Positions 45,683 through 58,414 are shown, counted from the stretch's first letter. The stretch is DNA of 64,000 nucleotides from Alcaligenes faecalis (GCF_041521385.1 NZ_CP168006.1:3142902-3206901); one strand, 5' to 3'. Made by a program: numbers and translations. The notes: generated by a model from the letters alone, not told the origin.

Positions 45683-46659
45683 GCATCCTGGGGGTGCGAA
45701 GCACAAGCAAGGTAGCGTCTGTATAGGGCGCTACCTGGTAATGTCAGACGGGCCATCAGGCCAATAATCAGCAAGGTCAGAACAAGTCGGCCGACCAGGG
45801 CCACCCAGATGTTGGCACCCAGAGCCAGAATAAGAATGGTGTCCTCAATCAGGGAGTGGCTGAGTGACAGCCAGGACAAGGCCAGCAAGCGTGTTCTGGG
45901 ACTGTAGTTCTGCTGGCGGGACTCATCAATAATCAAGGCACCGCCGTAGCTCAGGCCCAGCAACACACCAATCGTGGTGGTGGGGGCGACCCGCTCTTCC
46001 AGGCCTGAAAAACGCAGCAAGGGCAGCAGAAGCCGGGTCAGCAAACGGGTGAAGCCGATTTTCTCCAGAACGGACAAGATTAACAGCAGGCCAAGAATAA
46101 TCAGCCAGGTCATGAACAGTGAACTGGCCGTTCCCCACAGCCAGTCTATCCAGCCTTGCCAACCGCCTTGTGTCGCATTGGATTGCCCGTAAAGCCAGGC
46201 AAGGGATACGGGCTCTTGCAACAACCCGGTACTGTTCAAACCCCAGGCCAGCAGAGCGCCGTACAGCAAGGCGCAGACAATTCGTAGCGTAGCCGTAAAC
46301 CAGAAGCTGGCCCCGGCCCGACGCACAATTGCCTGTTCCATGGGTAGATTGTGAGCAAACAGCATCATAGTGCCCAAGACGCTGATCTGAGCCACGTTGA
46401 AGCTTAAGCTGTCGCCCAAGGCCGCCATCGAGCCTATGCCAGCGTAAATACCAGCCAGGGCGGTGGTGGCCCAGACAATACCGGCTTCAGGAGGTAAACC
46501 AACCAATGCCATGATCGGGCCGATCAGTTTGCCGACTTGCTCGATCAAGCCTAGTTGCGCGGCAATACGCACCGCAATCATGATGGGGAGCATGATGCGC
46601 GCAACGGTATAAAACATGCGCAGGCTGCGGCTAAAGGTGGTGCGAAGGAAGGTCAGCAT
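45679..46659 (-). CDS. Nucleoside-recognition (Gate) domain membrane protein
   Basis: About 326 aa with eight to nine helices and two Gate-like repeats, as in SpmA/SpmB and nucleoside transporter gates. The first repeat is near PIMALVGLPPEAGIVWATTA, the second near PTTTIGVLLGLSYGGALII. Start at 46659 is preferred; the upstream 45 codons of the frame are polar, low-complexity and lack a binding site. Transport or assembly roles are proposed for the family, none proven. It follows the sulfur gene cluster. Confidence 0.75.
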   Translation of the reverse strand: MLTFLRTTFSRSLRMFYTVARIMLPIMIAVRIAAQLGLIEQVGKLIGPIMALVGLPPEAGIVWATTALAGIYAGIGSMAALGDSLSFNVAQISVLGTMMLFAHNLPMEQAIVRRAGASFWFTATLRIVCALLYGALLAWGLNSTGLLQEPVSLAWLYGQSNATQGGWQGWIDWLWGTASSLFMTWLIILGLLLILSVLEKIGFTRLLTRLLLPLLRFSGLEERVAPTTTIGVLLGLSYGGALIIDESRQQNYSPRTRLLALSWLSLSHSLIEDTILILALGANIWVALVGRLVLTLLIIGLMARLTLPGSALYRRYLACASHPQDA

Positions 46660-46803
46660 GAGAGCAGAAGGTTGGAAAATCTGTCTGATGCTAGCACGGC
46701 TCAGTGCTTGCTTCGTTGTGCCTTGGTGCTTGCGTGGGGGGCGGGCAATGCGGGCTGTCGGTTTGCTACTACAAACGGAGGCGCTTTCCTTCACCCAAAA
46801 GAA

Positions 46804-46866
46804 AACCCCTGATGATGAAATCCGATGCAGCCAAGTGAGGCTGCCAGGTTTCCTGTCATCAGGGGT
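46804..46866 (-). terminator. Branched hairpin, probable terminator of the sulfur cluster
   Basis: CCCCTGATGA and TCATCAGGGG close a 63-nt segment. On the minus strand it contains two inner stems, CAGG-AAA-CCTG and GCAGCC-TCACTT-GGCTGC, giving a three-way junction, then TTTTCTTTT. It sits after the 54-aa gene. Most likely a terminator, though the branching is unusual. Confidence 0.6.
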
Positions 46867-46890
46867 GTTGCAGGCCAGGTAGGCCCAGAC

Positions 46891-47055
46891 TTAACGACCC
46901 GAGCAGTGACCGCCGCTGGCGGCTTGTCCGCTACCCCAGGCAATGGGGGCGGGTTCGGGGCGGTAGGGGTAGTCTTGCAGGCTGTCCATGACAACCAGCA
47001 AGACAACAAGGAGCCAGAAGGTACTGGTAATAAGGCGGAAAGTAGTTTTGCTCAT
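46891..47055 (-). CDS. 54-aa single-pass membrane peptide in the sulfur cluster
   Basis: A short frame starting ATG at 47055 and ending TAA at 46891. It encodes MSKTTFRLITSTFWLLVVLL and a further 34 residues: one membrane helix (residues ~6-23), then a Pro-rich, Gly-rich tail that ends GGHCSGR with a single cysteine. It starts 12 bp after the YeeE/YedE transporter gene and is read on the same strand, so it is probably part of that operon. Function unknown; a transporter accessory or sulfur-carrying peptide is a guess based on context and the C-terminal cysteine. Confidence 0.6.
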   Translation of the reverse strand: MSKTTFRLITSTFWLLVVLLVVMDSLQDYPYRPEPAPIAWGSGQAASGGHCSGR

Positions 47056-47066
47056 GGTGGCGCGAC

Positions 47067-48173
47067 TCAAGGATTAACGCGGCGACGAATGCGCACGCCT
47101 ATGATGGACCCGGCAAAGGCCAGTGCAAACCAGACCCAGCCATGTATGCTGGCCGAGGCGATGCCTCCCAGGAATGCGCCCACATTACATCCAAAGGCCA
47201 TACGGGCACTGTAGCCCATGACCAGACCCGCAATCGCGCCTACCCACAAGCTGCGGGCATTGGGCGATTTGAAATTGGCAGGATGGTTCCAGCGCGAGGC
47301 GGCCATGGCACCCAAAATCAAACCAAAGTTGGTAACCGAGGTAACGTCAGCCAGAACAGGTTCTGCCAAACGTTGAGCATGGGGAGCCACGCCCCAGAAT
47401 GCGTCGCCCACCGGGGACCAGCCCAGAGCCGAGAACACTTTTGCACCCCACAGGCCAATACCGTAGACAATGCCCCAAGGCTGGCCTGCGACGATCATGT
47501 GAATGGCGTACAGCACGGCAAGCAGCAAGGCCCCCATCCACCAGCGCATTTCCCATTTGGCGGGTGCGCTGTTTTGCTCTTTTTGATGGCGGCGTGCGCC
47601 CCGGCCAACGAACCAGGATACGGCGGCGCAGCCCAATACGGTAATCAATAAGGCAGTGGGCCAGCCCAAGGACACAGTCAGGTCGATAGCGGGTAAACCG
47701 CCCAAGGCAATCCAGCCGGGTTGGTGTGATGCGCCCAGAAAGCTGCCAATGGCAAAGGTAGGCAGAACCGCAAAGGAGATCGGTGCGCCAGCGCCTGCTT
47801 TATAGAGAGTACCGGAACCGCAACCGTCGGCCAGTTGCATGGCAGCGCCAAACAGAAAGGCGCCCAATACCAGGCTGATGGTCAATGGGGCAATCGCGCC
47901 AACCAGCTCGCCACCGCTATCGGCGATCAAGGGTAGGGTGAAGGCGGCGGCCAATACCAGCAGGAGCATTTGTGCCCAGATACCTTGAGGGTCACGGCGC
48001 TCGATATAGTTGCGCCAGCCGGTCGTGAAACCGAAACGGGCTCCTTGCAGGACGGCACCAAAGCCAATGCCCAACAGGGCGAGCAGGCCTTGGCGCAGTC
48101 CACCTACCAGAGCGACCCCAACAATCAGGGCCAGGCTGGCCAGGATAAAGCCCAGTCTAGTCAGATAAAGCAT
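47067..48173 (-). CDS. YeeE/YedE-family sulfur transporter (TsuA-like)
   Basis: A 368-aa membrane protein with about ten helices and the two internal repeats of the YeeE/YedE family. Conserved cysteines appear in LADGCGSGTLYKAGAGA and RMAFGCNVGAFLGG, the positions used in thiosulfate uptake by TsuA. It imports thiosulfate or a related sulfur species. It follows a secreted rhodanese gene by 11 bp, which supports a sulfur role. Confidence 0.88.
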   Translation of the reverse strand: MLYLTRLGFILASLALIVGVALVGGLRQGLLALLGIGFGAVLQGARFGFTTGWRNYIERRDPQGIWAQMLLLVLAAAFTLPLIADSGGELVGAIAPLTISLVLGAFLFGAAMQLADGCGSGTLYKAGAGAPISFAVLPTFAIGSFLGASHQPGWIALGGLPAIDLTVSLGWPTALLITVLGCAAVSWFVGRGARRHQKEQNSAPAKWEMRWWMGALLLAVLYAIHMIVAGQPWGIVYGIGLWGAKVFSALGWSPVGDAFWGVAPHAQRLAEPVLADVTSVTNFGLILGAMAASRWNHPANFKSPNARSLWVGAIAGLVMGYSARMAFGCNVGAFLGGIASASIHGWVWFALAFAGSIIGVRIRRRVNP

Positions 48174-48184
48174 GATCGATTTCT

Positions 48185-49150
48185 TTAGTTAATGGCGCGC
48201 TTGGCTTCGAGTTTCAGAACCTCGAAACGGGAGGGCTGGTTGTCCATGGGCAAGTTGCTGCGGCTCCATTCCACGACAGACTCGGGGTAGAGTTTCACGT
48301 TGGGGTTGCCTGCCAGTTCGGACAGGACAAACCAGTTCGTGGCTGCCCAGTGGCCGGTATTGCAGAACGAAACAGTGGGCTTGTCATTCAGGCCCTGTTC
48401 TGTGACGATCTTGACGAGCTCATCCGTGTCCTTCAGGACGGGTTTGTCGCTGCGGAAAAAGCTGTTGAAGTCCAGTTCACGTGCGCCGGGCAAGGTACCG
48501 TAGCGGGCGGCGGCGTCAACGCGTTTTTCGCCTTTGAAGAACTCGGTAGGACGAGCGTCCAGCAAGATGGGGGCCTGGCCGTTCTTGATGTAGTCAGCCA
48601 CCTCTTGTGTGCTGACCACCATGTCTTTGTTGTAGTGGTAGCTGAATTCGGTAGGGGGAACGGTGGGGGTGTCTTTGCTCAGGGGCTTGCCTTCAGCTTC
48701 CCAGGCTTGCAAGCCGCCATCAAGAATGGATAGCTGTGTCAGACCACCCGCTTTCAATGTCCAGTACACACGTGCTGCCGCGCCGAAGTCTGTCGGGTTG
48801 GCGCCTGCGTAGGTGACAACGACGTAGCTGTCTTTGGAGATACTGGCTTTGCTGAACAAGGCGGATAGGTCGGCTTCGGAACGCAGGGAGCCGGCGTTAT
48901 CTGCTGGGCCGCGATAGGCGCCATAAGGGGTATGAACGGCACCAGGCACGTGGCCTGCCGCATATTCTTTCTCGGTGCGGATATCTAGAACGCGTAGATT
49001 GTTTTGATCCAGTTTGGCGGCCAGGTCGGCAGCCGAGATCAGGGCGGCTGGTTTGGCTACCGTGTCGGGTGTGCTTGGCTCTGCGGAGGTGGTTGGTGCC
49101 AGGACCGCGCTGAATGCAAATGCCAGGGAGATGAGGATAGGTTTAATCAT
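48185..49150 (-). CDS. Periplasmic tandem-rhodanese sulfurtransferase
   Basis: A 321-aa protein with a signal peptide (residues 1-23, LISLAFAFSAVLAPTTSAEP) and two rhodanese domains. The first (~35-155) lacks an active-site cysteine: the loop reads TYAGANPTDFG. The second (~180-300) has the catalytic loop SFCNTGHWA. Such thiosulfate:acceptor sulfurtransferases act in the periplasm, here probably feeding or clearing the substrate of the adjacent YeeE-type transporter. Confidence 0.92.
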   Translation of the reverse strand: MIKPILISLAFAFSAVLAPTTSAEPSTPDTVAKPAALISAADLAAKLDQNNLRVLDIRTEKEYAAGHVPGAVHTPYGAYRGPADNAGSLRSEADLSALFSKASISKDSYVVVTYAGANPTDFGAAARVYWTLKAGGLTQLSILDGGLQAWEAEGKPLSKDTPTVPPTEFSYHYNKDMVVSTQEVADYIKNGQAPILLDARPTEFFKGEKRVDAAARYGTLPGARELDFNSFFRSDKPVLKDTDELVKIVTEQGLNDKPTVSFCNTGHWAATNWFVLSELAGNPNVKLYPESVVEWSRSNLPMDNQPSRFEVLKLEAKRAIN

Positions 49151-49281
49151 TATTACTCTCTTGAGTAAGCAGAGGCCTGCTTAGAGGTTTAAGTGCATAA
49201 GGAATGGTAATGAACGCGGGAACAGAAAATAACAATGAATTGGGGATTAGCTTATTGCTTTGGGGTGTAAGGGGAGGGGGA

Positions 49282-49400
49282 TCTCTATATATAGAGTAGA
49301 TAGGAGGGGGCCTTGTTTGCGATTGCTTCTTAGAGAGGCCTTCCCCATCTATATAGAGAGTAGAGTTGCAACGGTGAGCGGCACCTATATAGAGAAAGAC
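49282..49400. repeat. TATATAG-type short repeats, left group
   Basis: Palindromic or near-palindromic motifs are scattered in this gene-free stretch: CTCTATATATAGAG (49282-49295), CATCTATATAGAGA (about 49346) and CCTATATAGAGA (about 49384). A further CATCTATATAGAGA lies beyond the structured element at about 49828, and a TATATATA tract at about 49950. They flank the structured element on both sides. Meaning unknown. Confidence 0.6.
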
Positions 49401-49431
49401 ATTTGTTCCAGTTGCTCTACGTAGGTCGCCA

Positions 49432-49776
49432 CTCGGAGCCCCGGGACCGGGTGTTGGGGCGGACTCCTTGCCGGCGCAACGCGCCGGTTCCCTTTTCAGA
49501 GTCACAATCGGGGCGCAGTCTGAACTCGCCCAGTGATTGGTCCTCGGACCAATCACAAACCTTGGGCTTGTATAGTTTGGGCGTATCTTTAGGACTGATG
49601 TCTTAGAGGTGCTGGGGTGGAGGGACTACACGTTGGAGCTCGGCTGTGTATACAGACCGACTGTTTGAGCACTCTCTCGCCCCGCCTCAAACAGCAGACT
49701 GCTTGCATCCCCGATCATGACTCCGACTGCGGCAAGTACTCTGACTCGCCCCAACACTCGGTCCCGGGGCCCCGAG
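49432..49776. repeat. Structured intergenic element, copy 2 (345 nt)
   Basis: The ends 49432-49461 and 49747-49776 are reverse complements at 28 of 30 positions. Inner pairs, in order: 49467-49472 with 49731-49736, 49499-49504 with 49718-49723, 49507-49513 with 49709-49715, 49515-49522 with 49695-49702. Local hairpins lie at 49471-49487, 49533-49556 and 49661-49694. Its minus strand aligns with the plus strand of copy 1 (156-385) almost without gaps, plus about 100 extra nt in the terminal region. Helix sequences differ between copies yet still pair. No protein is encoded. Confidence 0.85.
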
Positions 49777-49989
49777 CGGCTGGCTGCCCCGCATAGTGCT
49801 CGATCTTGGAGGTCATTCAACTCGCCATCTATATAGAGACACTGTTGATTGGAGGCGTAGGACCGATGCAGTGTTCGTGTGGCCGTTTTTTTGTCCGTCA
49901 TCCAGCCAGCCAGGACTGGTGGCTATATTGGAGAGAGTCCTCGATTTCCCTTTATATATATAAGAGGGGGTGTCGAGGGGCTAAAGAGT

Positions 49990-50610
49990 ATCTGACGATT
50001 TTTTCACGCGAGAAATAGCGGTTTAGTCTAGGATTTGCGTCCAAGGGCGCGTGGGGCACATACTGAGCCTGCTCCTGAAACGGGGTTAAATGAGAAACTT
50101 CCAGTTGTCTGGCAGGTAGGATCTAAAATGCTTAAAAATAGTTTCTCTTGTAATTCATGGGTTTAAAGGTTTTTGGTTCAGGCCGTCTCACTTTTTTCTA
50201 TGAAAAGGCTTGCAAGTATGAAAATCATCGTGCTATAGTTCTTTTCTCGCTGCAGCACACGGATTTTTCTGAGGGACCGCAGAGAGCAGTTAGACAAGTT
50301 TCATCGCCTTGGCCAAGAGGCCCGCACCGAAGCTTGAATGACTGGTCAGGTAACTGACACGGTGTAAAACCCGGAGCTTGACAAATCAGAAAATTCTGTG
50401 TTAAAGTTCTAGGTTCTGCTCCAGAGAATGCAACGTTAAGTTTTTAGCTGTTTTGAAGGTTGAGACAGTTTTGAAAATTTACCCTTGTTTGTGAAGTTGG
50501 ATGGTTAGCCTTTTAGGTTGATTGTTCGCCAGGTAGGACAGAACGAAAATTCTGGTTTAAGCGGGACGAGTTAGACGGTTTTAAACTTTCTAGCTTCTTC
50601 AAAAAAACGC
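49990..50610. other. Gene-free stretch upstream of the rRNA operon
   Basis: No convincing ORF. A possible additional rrn promoter has TTGACA at 50378-50383 with TTAAAG 17 bp later. A-tract and AT-rich segments near 50580-50607 could be an UP element for the main promoter. Confidence 0.4.
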
Positions 50611-50639
50611 TTGACACACTGCCTGATTTGCTTCATAAT
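50611..50639 (+). promoter_or_regulatory. rrn P1 promoter
   Basis: A consensus -35 TTGACA (50611-50616) and CATAAT -10 (50634-50639) are separated by 17 bp, about 300 bp upstream of 16S rRNA, with an A-rich tract just before. Confidence 0.8.
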
Positions 50640-50730
50640 CTCGTTTCTCTGCTGCTAACACAGCAAGGCACGAAGCACTAAACGCAACGAGCCAGCCGGG
50701 TTAGTCAGTGGAACGACAGGCAACTGTCAC

Positions 50731-50743
50731 TGCTCTTTAACAA
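50731..50743 (+). promoter_or_regulatory. rRNA leader boxA antitermination site
   Basis: TGCTCTTTAACAA matches the boxA consensus bound by NusB/S10. A second copy occurs in the 16S-23S spacer at 52857-52869. Confidence 0.85.
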
Positions 50744-50915
50744 TTAACAGCCGATAAGTGTGGGCGCTTGGAATGAGCGAGTCGAACCCTTCGGGGATCG
50801 CCACAAGTTTGTATCAAGTGCTCACAAACGAAAGATGAAGAATTACCTTGTGTAACTCTGAATTTTTCTTTGAGACACAATCGGTCTTGTCGCAAGACGG
50901 GACAACCACAGAGAT

Positions 50916-52456
<1,541 letters not shown>

Positions 52457-52548
52457 AGAGCGAATGGCTCGCAAAGCGAAAGCGTCCACACTTATTGGCT
52501 GTTAGTTCATGTCATGACCATTGAAGGTATCGCCCACTGGTGATAGAT

Positions 52549-52625
52549 GGGTCAGTAGCTCAGTCGGTTAGAGCACCGTCTTGATAAGGCGGGGGTCGTT
52601 GGTTCGATTCCAACTTGACCCACCA
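52549..52625 (+). tRNA. ileT: tRNA-Ile (GAT anticodon)
   Basis: A 77-nt cloverleaf in the 16S-23S spacer. Acceptor GGGTCAG pairs with TTGACCC, the anticodon loop is CTTGATAAG (GAT), the T-loop is GGTTCGATTCC and CCA is encoded. Confidence 0.97.
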
Positions 52626-52638
52626 ACGATTACTTCGG

Positions 52639-52714
52639 GGGGGATTAGCTCAGCTGGGAGAGCACCTGCTTTGCAAGCAGGGGGTCGTCGGTTCGATCCC
52701 GTCATCCTCCACCA
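52639..52714 (+). tRNA. alaT: tRNA-Ala (TGC anticodon)
   Basis: A 76-nt cloverleaf. Acceptor GGGGGAT pairs with ATCCTCC (one G-U), the anticodon loop is CTTTGCAAG (TGC), the T-loop is GGTTCGATCCC and CCA is encoded. It follows tRNA-Ile by 13 bp, the usual order. Confidence 0.97.
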
Positions 52715-52856
52715 CCGCTTTTATGGGGGTGGTCGATATAGCAAGGTTCATGACAGAGTATAGGGCACAGGACAACAACGGTTGGCCTGGCGCGAGATTC
52801 AACGAAGAGTGTTCTTTGTAAAGAATACTGCTCGTTGGGTTATGCAACCCACGAAT

Positions 52857-52869
52857 TGCTCTTTAACAA
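52857..52869 (+). promoter_or_regulatory. Spacer boxA antitermination site
   Basis: TGCTCTTTAACAA, identical to the leader boxA, precedes the 23S gene. Confidence 0.8.
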
Positions 52870-53090
52870 TTAGGAAGAAGCACAACGAAGGTGTGTTGTC
52901 TCATAAACGCAAGACGATTAGTCGACTTGTGATGACAATACACGGGTTGTGATTGCAACAGAACAAATTATGTTCAACGAAAGTTCTCAAAAATATAGAC
53001 GTTGTTCAATCTTCGGATTGGATAACAGCTAAGGATTGATGAACGGCAACAACGTATACTCATATTCCTATAACAGCATCAAGCGTTATA

Positions 53091-55974
<2,884 letters not shown>

Positions 55975-56154
55975 ATAACCCTTGAGGTTGTAGTGAGTGA
56001 AGTTGTTGACCACAGAACGTAATATTGAAGTGCAGCGCAACCCGCGCTCGACACCTTCGTAACCGCTGCTAGCTGATCCGTACTGATCGCTGGCAGTGTG
56101 CTTCTTCCAATTGGCTGGGGCGTCCCTTCAAAAGACGACTCGGCAACCAGTTAC

Positions 56155-56268
56155 GCTTGACGACCATAGCAAGGTGGTCCCACACCTTCCCATCCCGAAC
56201 AGGATTGTGAAACGCCTTTGCGCCGATGATAGTGGACGGACGTCTGTGAAAGTAGGTCATCGTCAAGC
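56155..56268 (+). rRNA. rrf: 5S ribosomal RNA
   Basis: 114 nt. The 5' GCTTGACGAC pairs with the 3' GTCATCGTCAAGC, and the typical loop TCCCATCCCGAACAG is present. Last gene of the operon. Confidence 0.95.
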
Positions 56269-56280
56269 TCTTATCCCTCA

Positions 56281-56317
56281 AAACCCCCGCAAGTATCCCT
56301 TGCGGGGGTTTTGTTTT
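56281..56317 (+). terminator. rRNA operon terminator
   Basis: AAAACCCCCGCAAG (56281-56294) pairs perfectly with CTTGCGGGGGTTTT (56300-56313), followed by GTTTT. Confidence 0.92.
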
Positions 56318-57076
56318 AGGCGCAACAACCGCACACGCGACCGGCACGCCCGGAGGCCACATAGGCCTTCCTTGGGGCATCCGCCTCAGGCGCACCGACC
56401 CCCCTTCTGGCTGCACAAAGGCCAGCGATCCTCACGATCCCTCCTCCAGGCCTACCACCCCCCCTTCAGGCCCGTTCCGGGCACGTTTATCTCTCCCTCT
56501 ACATACGTATGCCTATCAGCCCGAGACGCCATTGGCTCGGCCACCATTACGAGCAGTCCTGGGATCAAAGGATTGCATGTTCATTCTCTTCTTCGGGGTA
56601 TGTCAGGAGCCTGGCCTCTATCGAGCATCATGGTGATTGACGTTCAAGCCGTCGTTTTTTTATCTGTTGTACGTGGCTGCTCCGCTTTTTTTTGATAGAC
56701 CTCGGGTAGCGACGACGGCTTGGCATCCGGAGAGCCAAGAAATCCCGAGCCTTGGGCCTCATCGAGCAGATGGTTTATTGGCTGTGTGTACGCTGGATCT
56801 TCTCAATCCTTCGTCTATTCAGCACCTTCCCTTCCTCCCGTAAAAAAACGTTCCGGGTACGTCCTTCCTTTGTGCGGCTGCGGGTTGCCGCTTTTATCGA
56901 GCACGACGGGGCTTGTTTTACCCGTGATGTGTTAGTGGCCGTTGCGAGTGGGCGGCTGTAGGCCTCTCCTTTTATCTGTAAGGTGGTAGCTTTACCACCG
57001 TCATACGGTTAATGCCCAAAGTATGGGTAAAATGGTTCGATATAGTTATTGTTAATGCTTGTTTCAGGAGAACTGA
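56318..57076. other. Gene-free stretch with short internal repeats
   Basis: No convincing gene is seen in 760 bp. ATCGAGCA occurs three times (about 56619, 56761, 56897), TTCCGGGYACGT twice (about 56476 and 56851), and hairpins CTTGGCATCCGGAGAGCCAAG-like (about 56727) and GGTGGTAGCTTTACCACC (about 56981-56998) occur. C- and T-rich plus-strand bias is strong in 56400-56540. The promoter of the next gene should lie at its end. Confidence 0.4.
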
Positions 57077-57442
57077 ATGAATCAGCCCATTAGCCCCGAG
57101 CTTGAACCAGGCTTGTCGCTGCGCAAGATTACGCACATCTGCTATGGCTTGTTTTCTTTGGCTATGATCAGTGCAGGTATCTTCGGTGCGGCGGCTGTGG
57201 CAGCAGTGATTCTGGCCTATGTCAAACGCGGTGATGCATCAGGCACAATTTACGCCAGCCATCTGGACTGGGTTATCAAGACCTTTTGGTGGGGGCTGTT
57301 GTGGATGGTGCTGAGTGCCTTGCTGACGGCCATTTTCATTGGTTGGGTAACTGCACTGGTGGCCTTGGTTTGGATAGTGCATCGCTTGATCAAAGGCTGG
57401 TTGGCTTTGGCAGGCGGTCAAGCACTGGGTCAGGATTACTAA
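57077..57442 (+). CDS. DUF4870-like membrane protein
   Basis: A 121-aa protein with three hydrophobic segments: ICYGLFSLAMISAGIFGAAA (~24-43), TFWWGLLWMVLSALLTAIFI (~69-88) and VTALVALVWIVHRLIKGWLA. The charged linker VKRGDASGTIYASHLDWVIK between the first two is typical of the family. Function unknown. Ribosome binding site AGGAGA. Followed by a strong terminator, so monocistronic. Confidence 0.85.
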   Translation: MNQPISPELEPGLSLRKITHICYGLFSLAMISAGIFGAAAVAAVILAYVKRGDASGTIYASHLDWVIKTFWWGLLWMVLSALLTAIFIGWVTALVALVWIVHRLIKGWLALAGGQALGQDY

Positions 57443-57492
57443 GCCGATCCAGTACCCGGCTTGTTCCGAGTCAAGCTGGAAAGAGGTATTTT

Positions 57493-57520
57493 AAAAGGTG
57501 CTCTGGTGAGCACCTTTTTT
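57493..57520 (+). terminator. Terminator after the DUF4870-like gene
   Basis: AAAAGGTGCTC (57493-57503) pairs with GAGCACCTTTTTT (57508-57520). The remaining sequence to 57817 shows nothing I can support. Confidence 0.88.
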
Positions 57521-57817
57521 GATGTGATCTGGTTTTGTGATCTCGTTTCGATCAGCTCTGAGCTGGAGCTGTCTTGAGTTTCCTGGCTATACAGGCTGAC
57601 TCAGCTTCATAGCATGGCTTGCAAGCTGTGTGCTTCACCCTGTGTAAGCCTCAAGGAAAAAACTCAAGATGTGTTAACAGCGTTTCAGAAAGTCTCGCTA
57701 TATAAGGCAGGGCATTCACTGTTTCGATGCTTGCATCTGGGCGATGCCTAGGTTAATTCCAAGCTGTTTCCTGAATGGCTGGATTTATCTTTATATGGAT
57801 GCTCAAAAGGGGAAGTC

Positions 57818-58396
57818 TCAGGGCGCCAGCAGGTGAATCTGCTCGATGTGCATATGGTGCATGCATTCACGCAGAAGTAGCAGGTACATACCCAGGTTTT
57901 GATTGTTGACTAGTTGATGGGTATTTTCCAAAGAGCCAGCGTTGATCATTTTCAGGCTGACATTCCCTTGGCTGGCGGCTGCATACAGGGTGAATAGGTC
58001 GTCAATCGTGTCCCGATTCAGGATGTGCTGCTCGCTGTCTTGGGCTTCATGGAGCCAGGCGCCAAGCTCTTCTGCGAAATCACCGGCAGCAAATACCATA
58101 AACTGGCGTAGATCCAGACTGGCTGGCAGGATAGCGTCTTCGACGGCTTCAATGGCATGCTCCAACTGCGCCTCCCGTGAGCTTGAGTCTGAAAAACAGC
58201 TGGCCAACAGTTGGATTCCGCTGAGTTCTGGGAAGTGTTCGGTATGGACAGGGACGCCTTTATGAACCAGACAGATTTCGGCATGGTCTGCGCCGAAGTT
58301 CAGGACGGCAACTCGTGCTTGGGGGTGAGCGGCTTGCAGATTTTGTAGTAATACGGAGGTACTGATCGGAGAAGGTCGTTTGAAGCTATCTGACAT
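57818..58396 (-). CDS. Protein of unknown function downstream of photolyase
   Basis: A 192-aa soluble protein, no signal peptide or membrane helix. It starts 18 bp after the photolyase stop on the same strand with an AAGGAT site, so it is probably cotranscribed. The middle is acidic and helical (EAQLEHAIEAVEDAILPASL); the N-terminal part VAVLNFGADHAEICLVHKGV looks like alternating strands. The C-terminus is His- and Leu-rich (LLLLRECMHHMHIEQIHLLA). I recognise no family. Confidence 0.7.
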   Translation of the reverse strand: MSDSFKRPSPISTSVLLQNLQAAHPQARVAVLNFGADHAEICLVHKGVPVHTEHFPELSGIQLLASCFSDSSSREAQLEHAIEAVEDAILPASLDLRQFMVFAAGDFAEELGAWLHEAQDSEQHILNRDTIDDLFTLYAAASQGNVSLKMINAGSLENTHQLVNNQNLGMYLLLLRECMHHMHIEQIHLLAP

Positions 58397-58414
58397 AAGT
58401 ATCCTTAAAGTAGT

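Noticed and set aside
46804..46866. Hammerhead ribozyme, because of CTGATGA followed by GAAAC on the minus strand
   Set aside because: There is no stem II between the two boxes and no correctly placed cleavage triplet after stem III.
49143..49901. Open frames on the minus strand sharing the peptide LYIDGE
   Set aside because: The shared peptide only reflects the repeated CTATATAGATGG DNA motif; the frames run through the structured element and lack start signals.
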